64,000 nucleotides of DNA. It comes from Larix kaempferi. Its lineage: Eukaryota > Streptophyta > Pinopsida > Pinales > Pinaceae. Below, in pieces: positions 56,513 through 64,000 of the stretch; the first letter of the stretch is position 1; the number at the start of each line of letters is the position of its first letter. The notes below the pieces were generated by a model. It did no database searches, was not told the DNA's origin, and saw nothing but the letters and a program-made list of their open reading frames with translations. The translations under genes were made by a program, and so were the position numbers. The stretch is taken from NCBI GenBank assembly GCA_027924585.1, contig BSBM01000321.1:551001-615000 (forward strand), in the 5' to 3' direction.

Positions 56513-57660
56513 GATTGATTTTTTCATCTTGTCATTGTCTATTAATCTAATTGGTTGATTCTTCTTGTGATGAAGAATTAATAGCACGCTATTACTCAAT
56601 CTTTTCATTAATCTTTTAATTACCCAGTACTTCATGTTTTCTGATTGAAACAAAAAAAACACAAATTAGAGTAACCTAGAGAGTATCATATCAAAGTAGT
56701 AGAAAAATGGGCACATCAACCACAGAGCTATTCAATAATGCTGCCATTTTAAATAGAAAACACCTATCAACACATAATATCTCAAGTTTTCTTCTTGAAA
56801 CAAAACACACAAATCCAAAATGATTTTTCCCCTGCATAACACACAAATCTCCGATGGTGGTACCAAATCCTTTAGGCTCGTGGTGGGTTGCCGCAATGAT
56901 GGAGGAGTGGTAGTCACAGAACCCTTTAGTGCACGCCATGGGAGCATTGTTCTGGGATAAGAGAGATTTGAACTCGCCATGAACATTTCTATTGTGAATT
57001 GAATGGTGTGCTAGTTTCTGAATTTGCTGCACCCACTAATCTCCATTAACGCCTTCTTTATGGAAAACATGAGAAAGAAAACACAAAAAATGGGCACATC
57101 CACTGCAAAGCTATTCAATAATGTCTCCATTTTTCAACAGAAAACGTTGATCAACGCACAATACTTCAAGTTTTATGCTTGAAATTGAAAGTCTTGTCAC
57201 TAGAACTCGAACAAATGAATCCACTAGAACTTGAACAAATGAATCCACTGAGAAGCTGCTCAAAGAATCCTCAGTGGAAATGGATAAAATTTCACAAAGT
57301 TGTGTGAAAGCGTCAATCTAACGACCAATATACACCTCGGACCTCAATCCCGACAATATTCTCTTCAATCTGCTACTCTGCGAGGCATGCATAAGATTAT
57401 ATCGTCTGGGCCCGAGTTTCCTTAAAATGCCCTCTAGTGCACTGGTTGCAGAAGTCATATTCTGGTGAAGACTGCTAGCACCTGCCTTGCTCCCTGCTTG
57501 CCACGCTTCACACATGCCTTGGCCTCCCTCCCTCGCTTGCCACAAGTGCCTTGGCCTCGATATGAGGCCAAATAAGGCTTTCAAACATTGGATTGGTGTA
57601 AAAGGAAAATCATACCAATAACTTAGGCTAAATTGCATAGAAAACAATGCCAGACTAATA
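56513..57660. other. Unassigned region with a diverged 115-bp direct repeat
   Basis: 56703-56818 and 57087-57200 are related (AAAATGGGCACATC, then GAGCTATTCAATAATG/AAGCTATTCAATAATG, then CTCAAGTTTT/TTCAAGTTTT). A second small repeat, ACAAATGAATCCACTRGAAC-like, occurs twice near 57,210-57,250. Minus-strand frames at 56691-57032 and 57318-57647 have no recognisable domains and are not called. Confidence 0.5.
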
Positions 57661-58608
57661 CAATTTCACGAGATCAATTTCTATAGGCTTTTCCTCATTT
57701 CAAGTATGGTACCTAGTGTAAAGTGAGTCGCATAAATGATTGTACGCTAATATGATAGAGACATTGAATGAGGTCCATATACACAGAGACAACTAGCTTG
57801 GGGACATGACCCTAAGAGCTACTGTGTGTTATTCATGGCTCTCAACCACTCAAGCTAGCTCATGGGACTATTATCATTGTTGCTTGGTTTTTCAACCAAG
57901 CATGTTCTAAAGATGCACCTATTAACTTGTAATAGCAGTTTCAATATAAAGAAAAAACAACTATATAATCTGATCTAACATAACCATACGTAAATAAATA
58001 AAAAACTAGATTTCAAAACATAAGCAATAAGATCTATGGAAGAACAAAAACTTGAAAAATATTTGATTTTGTATTACCTCAAATGGTGAGGATGATGGTT
58101 GTTGAGCAACTCCAAGGTTGAGAAGTTCCAATATCCAATGGTCTCTTCTTCTCCAAAGCTTCAATGGGGATCTTCAAACTCAAAATAGGAGGCAATGGCT
58201 CTCAAAGGGAATTTGGCAGCATAAGGATAGGATAAAATGTGGATGGAAAGTGAGGAGCCCCTATCACCTTTTTATAGTTTTTGGTGATGGGGAATACCAT
58301 TATGGTTTTGAGGAAACCAATGGTATTGACCAACATGGTTTAGGTACATTTTTCCCTCTTTTTCCTTTTTTTGGGAGAATATTTTCAATATTTTTATTCC
58401 CTTTTAATATTTTTTGGGAATTCTGGACCCTTTTTTAAGGTTTTTTGTGTTTTTTGAGGAAAAAATATATATTTTGAGGGGAAAAAGGTGTATTATGGTC
58501 TTTTTGGTGACCTTTTGATGGCTTTAGAGGCTCAAATGGTGGAAAAGTGAACAAATGGATCATGTGAATAAGGGAATGAGCTAGTGAGCACTTTTTTGGG
58601 TGTTAACA
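57661..58608 (-). repeat. Possible solo LTR, minus orientation
   Basis: On the minus strand, TGTTAACACCC at 58608 could be an LTR start, and a TATA box CTATAAAAAGG lies about 335 bp downstream (58,267-58,277). The segment between is rich in A/T homopolymers. No partner LTR or primer site is in the window and the other end is not visible, so the left boundary is a guess. A perfect hairpin GCTTGGTTTTTCAACCAAGC is at 57,882-57,901. The next 330 bp to 58,939 hold nothing I can identify. Confidence 0.35.
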
Positions 58609-58939
58609 ATCATATTGTTATATTATAGAATAAATTCATTATTGAATTTACATTTAGTGTTAGTAATGTGTAAAACACACAAAGCTTAATCAATTTTTTT
58701 CCTAGCAAAAACATGAAATTTTGATAAATTCTAAACATGATCGCTAAACTTTAAAAGATAAATCCAAACTTGCCAACAATCATCTAAAAAAGAACATATC
58801 TTGTATAACTAAAAAAAGGAGTTTGTATTTTTCCAAAACATAAATCACTATAAGGGGAGGCAACAACAGGAGGGGTTTTTCATCAACCTCAATGAACAAA
58901 TGGAAGAAATGTACGCATGGGGTAGGGGCATGCCACAAA

Positions 58940-59535
58940 TGTTAGATTTTGTACAATTCTAGCAATATAATTTAATTGCAGATAATAAAACAAGATCACT
59001 AAAAGAATCACCAAGCGCAGAAACAATAGACATAGAAATTTATCTTGGGAAACCCAACAGGGAGAAAAACCAACAACCTTTGTATAGAGATAATCAATTC
59101 AAAGATCAAAGTACGTCCATATATAACGAATAAGAGAGGGAAATATAAAGTTATCTAATAGTAGCAATCCGAAATAATCCTTCTCTAACTGCAGCAGCGA
59201 ACTTCTCCTCTTCTTGAGCGAACTACCTTGTGTTGAGTGAATGAACAAATGAGAGGAGCGCATCCTCTATTTATACTCATCAGAAATTACCTTTTCCCTC
59301 AATTGGTCTGACTTCTCTAACTTTCTGGGATGACTAGTCTTGGGGGAATATAAAATTCTATTTATTATTTATTTCCTTTGGGTAATTTTGACCCAAGGTT
59401 TACATTGATTATTTCATGATCTTTACAAGATCAAATACATTAATAATTTATCTTGAAGGAGGTACAACAATAACCTAATAAGATACAATAAAAAATACAA
59501 TGAGAATAACTTCAGAGGTTACACTATTTCCAACA
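58940..59535 (-). repeat. 3' LTR (minus orientation), 596 bp
   Basis: Minus strand: TGTTGGAAATAG at 59535 to CTAACA at 58940. TATA box TATAAATAG on the minus strand at 59267-59275. In minus orientation it is preceded by AAGAGGGAG (59536-59544), a polypurine tract. Confidence 0.88.
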
Positions 59536-59694
59536 CTCCCTCTTAACAAGGAAGGTATTCTTCGAATTCAATCATCATCAGCATCACTAGACACGATCAT
59601 CTGGATCTCAATTGTACATCACATGTGTCTCAAACATCTATATACATACGGAAGGTCTTCAACACAGTCTCAGGCCGTCGACAAGTGTTATCAT

Positions 59695-59990
59695 GCATAT
59701 ACTCCACCCAATCCATCGATGGATCCATACATCAGCTCAACAACTATGCACAGTCCATCGGAGAATCCATCATGCATCAACTCAACCCAATCCATTGAGG
59801 AATATGAACCAAATCAACCAGTCCATCAGTGAGTCCATATACCATCTCAACAACTTTGCACAGTCCATCGGAGATTCCATCATGCATCAGCTCAACCCAG
59901 TCCATCGGAGATTCCATTATGCATCAACTCAACCCAGTCCATCGGGGAACATGCACCAACTCAACCAACCCATCGATGAGTCCATACAAG
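59695..59990. repeat. Degenerate tandem array built on CAGTCCATCGG / CATCAACTCAACC
   Basis: A repeat of about 118 bp is visible twice (CTCAACAACTNTGCACAGTC near 59,730 and 59,848). Within it a shorter unit of about 42 bp (GAGATTCCATYATGCATCA) is repeated two or three times. It lies in the 3' internal region of the copia element, where pol should end. Confidence 0.75.
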
Positions 59991-60029
59991 AGTACTAGTA
60001 TGCGCCAGCCTCTCCGTCCCATCTCAAGA

Positions 60030-60440
60030 TGTCTGAGAGATCTCCTCACTCTTTTAAGAGTGATCGGAAGAATGCGCTAAATCTCTCCATGAGAGATCTC
60101 CTCACTCCTTTCGGAGTGATCGGGAGTGTGCATTGGCCTCTCTATCCTTTCAGGATGTTTGAGATATCTCCTCACTCCATCTCGGAGTGATCGGGAGAAT
60201 GCAGTGGCCTCTCCATCCTATCTTAGGATGTATGATAGATCTCCTCACTCCATCTCGGAGTGATCGGGAGAATGCAGTGGCCTCTCCATCCAATCTCAGT
60301 ATGTCTGAGAGATCTCCTCACTCCATCTCGGAGTGATCGGGAGAATGCAGTGACCTCTTCATCCCATCTCAGGATGTCCGAGAGATATCCTCACGCCTTT
60401 CGGAGTGATCGAGAGAATTCATTGGTCTCTGTATCGTCGT
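60030..60440. repeat. Tandem array of about six 73-bp units with paired hairpins
   Basis: TCTCCTCACT-type starts fall at 60041, 60097, 60167, 60240, 60313 and 60386: the last three steps are exactly 73 bp, the first ones shorter. Each full unit contains CACTCCATCTCGGAGTG and CATCCNATCTNAGGATG, two short inverted repeats. A diverged single unit recurs near 60,660-60,735. The array is part of the copia internal region and is much richer in GC than its flanks. Confidence 0.88.
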
Positions 60441-60959
60441 CCTTCCCTCTTAGCAAGGGATATAGTCATGGAACCAATCTCCTCACTCCCTCTTGTTGTG
60501 ATCCAGAGAAGATACCTGCACACATATCAGCTAACAGAGGCATCAAGTATATCGGAGAAGACATTTATGTCCTACCCTATTCTAGTTATGAAATGTAAAT
60601 AAATGGAATAATAAAAATTCACATGACTGAATGTATGCACCTACATGGCAGAGTATCAAGAGACTAGTCTCCCCACCCTATCACAGGGTGTCTGGGAGAT
60701 CTCCGATCCTTTCTTAGAGTGTTTGGGAGAAAAATATGGACCACTCACCCTTAGCCAAGTCACATGGATAATAATTGTCTAATATTACAATCATGCTCAT
60801 CAACATCTCCCTATGTGCTGGAGCGTCCTGCTACCTCTGCATCTAAGCATCATGCTCCCTCTCTGGTGTTATCCACAAGTAGGTCCATCAACCTATCACT
60901 TCAAGTTCCAATCTGAGCACCAGCTTTCACAGAGCAAAAGAGCACAGTTCCTTACTAAA

Positions 60960-61250
60960 ATTTAAGTATTCATCCTGGTGACAACTGGGTACATCAAGGA
61001 TCCTTTCAACTATTTGTCTGAATCAACTAGCAACGCCATCAGTATATCCAAGTACTCATAGTCGTCATGTTGGATCTATTAAGGATCTCAACCGTGTTCT
61101 TCCTTAACCTAGGAAGATCTCATCGGGCTTATACCATACCATCAATAGGCCAATATCCTCATCTCAAGGGCCAACTCCCTTTGTTTCGGTGAGGAATAGA
61201 TCATCAGTATATGACATCATGAACAAGGGATCATCGTCAACAATATGCTC
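60960..61250 (-). pseudogene. Copia reverse transcriptase remnant
   Basis: Minus strand, several frames. SYTDDLFLT at about 61,190-61,215 matches the copia YVDDLFLTG active-site block, with the usual Val replaced by Thr. GLLMVWYKPDEIFLG follows near 61,100-61,145, then a stop and GRTR where GKY is expected. GSLMYPVVTR appears near 60,970-61,005 in another frame, matching GSLMYLxxTRPD. The order is correct and spacing is shortened by deletions. The neighbouring 61,251-62,339 is probably the rest of pol but too decayed for me to name parts. Confidence 0.65.
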
Positions 61251-62339
61251 TGAATAGATGTGCATCTCCTCAGAAATTAACTAAGTAACTCTCGTCCTTC
61301 AGGACTACCATACTCTAATCCTTTTTTCATGACTCTAACTGGAAACCAATTGCTTTCTATAATTATTGAAGAATCAAACATATGTTGGATCCTTTTGCTC
61401 TGAAACACCAATCTCTATATGAGATCCTCTGGGCCTGTGGGTCATGTATCAAATATACCAGGATGTATTAGGTCCTCGTCTATCCGATGATATATAGTAA
61501 TGACTTCCATCTAACTGCTTTGTCTAGGAGTCATCCTTCTAGGCTGAGAGTCATGCTCTTATAAGCTTCCTTCTTTTGATTAATCTGAACATCAACGGGA
61601 TTCATGTTTCCACCACTTGTTCATCGGAACAAGTCTTTTCATCCTGCTCTTGTAGGCCATATCATATGGTCTTTTCCCTACAAATCAAATCCCATCAAAT
61701 GGTTAGCGACATTGCATAATCAAATTTAACCAGTTTATATTTCAATGCAATGGAAATAGTTTACACATGCATGTAGGAATTTTAGCTAATGCTTCAACAT
61801 AACAATCATAAACATGTATCCCAGACACATATGGTAACTATCTAGATGTCTTCTATCTCTACTAGAACATGCCATCAAGAGTGTGCACTACTCTAAGCAT
61901 GTAAGAAGGAGATATCATCTAGACTAGTTGCATTAGTGTTCATGGAATGTTGTGCAGTTCATAAGTACAACAAGTGCCTACGGTAAATCAATAAGTGAAC
62001 TATATCAAATGCTCAACAAACTTCCTAATAGATCTGCATACAATTGGTTATGAAAACATATAATAAAAAACAGATCTTTGTGAGAAATAAATCCAAATAC
62101 TTATCTTTTATTGTTTTTGTGTGTGGGCTCCCACTACCTCTTTGTGGGAATCATGAGAGTCCTCTATTCTTCATTTTTCTTGCTGGGAGTCCATTGCAGT
62201 CTGGATCTTCATATCATCACCTCAAAATGGAGAGCACTAGAATAAGAACTATGTACGATCATCATTTCTTGACTTCTTGTGAGAAGTATCTTCATCAATA
62301 CCTGCAGTTGAGGCTTTGTGCTTCCTTTTATTTGAACTT

Positions 62340-63110
62340 CGACAATATCTGGCCTAGTGGCCATACTTATTGCATTTGAAGCATTGAATATGAGAGAGAT
62401 ATTTCTTCTTCTGATCTGGTGGTGGGCTTGATCTTCTATATTTATTGTTATGGAACTTTCTTCCTTTTCCTTTGCCTTTCTTGGCATGAGATGTAAAAGC
62501 TTGATTTTCTTCGATTTTAGTACCATGTAGTTTATTCCGAGTTGCAATTCTCATTTCTTCTTGGATGCAATCTGCCCATAATCGATCAAATTTGGGTAAC
62601 TTGGTTTTTCCACTTAGACTTTGAAAAAATGGTTCCCAAGAGGGAGGAAAACCATTAAGATTTGTTATAACAAGTTCTATATCTTCAATAAGTTCTCGAC
62701 TAGTGCTTAGCTTATCTATTAGTTTAGAGATCCTCATGAAGTAAGAAGCAATTGATTCATACTCTGACATCTTGAGATTTGATAGTTGATTCCTCAATGC
62801 AAGAGCACGATTGATGCTACTATGTTCAAAAATATTCTTCAAGGTTTTGAGCATATTCTTGGATGTCTTCTTCTGAGATATCTGAGGAACCAAATGATCT
62901 TTTATTGAATCTACCAAGATTCTTCTTGCTTTGGCATCATTCTTTCTCTATTGAGTCTTGTCATCTTATGCTTCTAGTTCTGGAACCTTCTCATTGACGA
63001 ACTTCAAGAGATCATTTTCTTCTAAGATAAGAAGGACTCTAGACTTTCAAGAGTTGAAGTTGGAATCCCCATCAAGTCTATATTCAACCTCCATACCAAT
63101 CATCTTGATT
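62340..63110 (-). pseudogene. gag: Copia gag remnant
   Basis: Minus strand. The longest open piece is 62354-62917. Reading from 63110: YRLDGDSNFNS, stop, KSRVLLILEENDLLKFVNEK, two stops, NDAKARRILVDSIKDHLVPQ, RALALRNQLSNLKMSEYESI, LNGFPPSWEPFFQSLSG, LWADCIQEEMR, a Lys/Gly-rich basic tract, and zinc knuckle CFKCNKYGH-stop-ARYC. This is UBN2-type Ty1/copia gag, nearly full length. Stops at the NSWK position and in TQ-stop-RK fit TGG to TGA or TAG. The product would be the capsid and nucleocapsid protein. Confidence 0.88.
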
Positions 63111-63601
63111 GCAACCTGAAAATTGCTTCAGCTACCCTAGCAGGAGCTAGGTCAAATTTGAAGTGTGGTAACTTGTAAAACTTATTCCACAAGTAAATGT
63201 GCCCTACTAGGGCGAGTTGAAAAGACATCCTTTTCTCCCATATCTGTGGACAGAACAGCTCGAAACTAGAAACCCTAGTTTCCCGACTCCGGTAGAGAAT
63301 AGATCATAAATGAAAATTTCTGGATCTGAAATCTGCTTCCATAGGTAGTTGCACCCTACCAAGGAGAGTTGGATAAAGGTAAGAATGAGAGGGATAAAAA
63401 TTGGAAACCATAATTTCTGCAGTTGCCGCAGTTTCTATAGAATTTGGTAAAATTTGAAAAAATTTGAAACTGGAATTTTCCTTCACAGAAAGATGCGCCT
63501 TCCTTAGGGTGAAATTCCCAATGCTCTTTTCAATCCAAACTGAGGTAGAAAGGCTTCGAAATATGAAATCCTAGTTTCCGTCAATGGCTTCTTTTAGCAC
63601 T

Positions 63602-63613
63602 GCTCTGATGCCA
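63602..63613 (-). promoter_or_regulatory. Primer-binding site, initiator-Met type
   Basis: Minus-strand TGGCATCAGAGC directly abuts the LTR end. It differs from the standard TGGTATCAGAGC at one base. Confidence 0.88.
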
Positions 63614-64000
63614 TGTTAGATTTTGTACAATTCTAGCAGTATAATTTAATTGCAGATAATAAAACAAGATCACTAAAAGAATCGACAAGCATAGAAAAAA
63701 TAGACATAGAAATTTATCCTGGGAAACCCAACAAGGAGAAAACCCAGCAACCTTCATATAGAGATAATCAATTCAGAGATCAGATTACATTCAAATATCA
63801 CGAATAAGAGAGGGAAAGATAAAGTTCTCTAATAGTAGCAATTCCAAATAATCCTTCTCTAACTGCAACATCGAACTTCTCCTCTTCTTGAGCGAACTAG
63901 CTTGTGTTGAGTGAATGAACAAATGAGAGGAACGCATCCTCTATTTATACTCATCATAAATGATCATTTCCCTCAACTAGGCCGACTTCTCTAATTGTCT
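63614..64000 (-). repeat. 5' LTR (minus orientation), cut by the window end
   Basis: The first 387 bp match 58940-59326 with about one difference in ten. The TATA box is kept (63941-63949 as plus-strand CTATTTATA). About 210 bp are expected beyond the window. Confidence 0.88.

Larger units (their letters stand above)
58940..64000 (-). mobile_element. Ty1/copia element, minus strand, decayed, runs off the window
   Basis: LTRs at 58940-59535 and from 63614 to the window end start alike (plus-strand TGTTAGATTTTGTAC). Their shared 387 bp are about 90 percent identical, so this is an old copy. The minus-strand primer site TGGCATCAGAGC abuts the right LTR, making that the 5' LTR. Going leftwards come gag, a heavily decayed pol with RT wording near 61,200 and 61,000, then satellite-like arrays, a short polypurine tract and the 3' LTR. 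The target duplication cannot be checked because the right LTR is cut by the window end. Confidence 0.88.

Noticed and set aside
60030-60440. Regularly spaced repeats that could suggest a CRISPR array.
   Set aside because: Units are head-to-tail without unique spacers, inside a plant copia element, with no cas-like genes.
1-64000. tRNA or rRNA genes, and organelle DNA insertions.
   Set aside because: Scanning by eye I found no cloverleaf-type tRNA or rRNA-like sequence; the tRNA-related matches are only retrotransposon primer sites.

Overview
This window looks like nuclear DNA from a seed plant with a large, repeat-filled genome. A gymnosperm is my best guess, but this is inference. The grounds are AT-rich composition, plant-type LTR retrotransposons primed by initiator-Met tRNA, LTRs of 2 to 4.6 kb, several generations of nested insertions, and many stop codons that read as C-to-T or G-to-A decay. 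I see no intact host gene. The only host-gene sequence is a broken cullin copy near 54.7-56.2 kb.

Layout. 1-10,877: a minus-strand, non-autonomous, LARD-like element with LTRs of about 4.3 kb and a short internal region holding one degraded gag-like frame; its right LTR is cut at 10,877. 10,878-24,975: a plus-strand Ty3/gypsy chromovirus (4.6 and 4.5 kb LTRs; gag, protease, RT, RNase H, integrase, chromodomain, all decayed), preceded by the internal tail of a second copy. 24,976-31,030: a third copy of the LARD LTR, split by a complete 2.6-kb gag-only element (26,282-28,879) with perfect 5-bp target duplications. 31,031-32,450: a minus-strand Ty1/copia remnant cut exactly where the LARD LTR begins. 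32,541-34,430: a minus-strand L1-type LINE remnant. 34,965-36,185: local tandem duplications. 36,537-44,393: a second gag-only element, of Ty1/copia SIRE/Maximus type, with 2.2-kb LTRs. 44,603-45,484: a short poly(A)-tailed retro-insertion with target duplications. 45,951-50,981: a complete but decayed Ty1/copia element with perfect target duplications. 50,987-54,110: AT-rich tandem repeats and a MITE-like copy. 54,672-56,196: the cullin pseudogene, interrupted by a second MITE-like copy and bracketed by a 34-bp direct repeat. 57,661-58,608: a possible solo LTR. 58,940 to the window end: a minus-strand Ty1/copia element with internal satellite-like arrays, running off the right edge.

How the parts relate. 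The two gag-only elements keep every cis signal for reverse transcription (LTRs, primer site, polypurine tract) and a structural protein, but no protease, reverse transcriptase or integrase. If they ever moved, they must have borrowed these enzymes from full-length relatives. The junctions give a partial insertion order: the 31-32 kb copia remnant predates the LARD LTR that cuts it, which predates the gag-only element inside that LTR. Nothing here looks like a host operon, CRISPR locus or novel enzymatic system. The most interesting content is the two independent gag-only families, the LARD with giant LTRs, and the cullin copy split by a MITE. All boundaries and similarity statements come from reading by eye.
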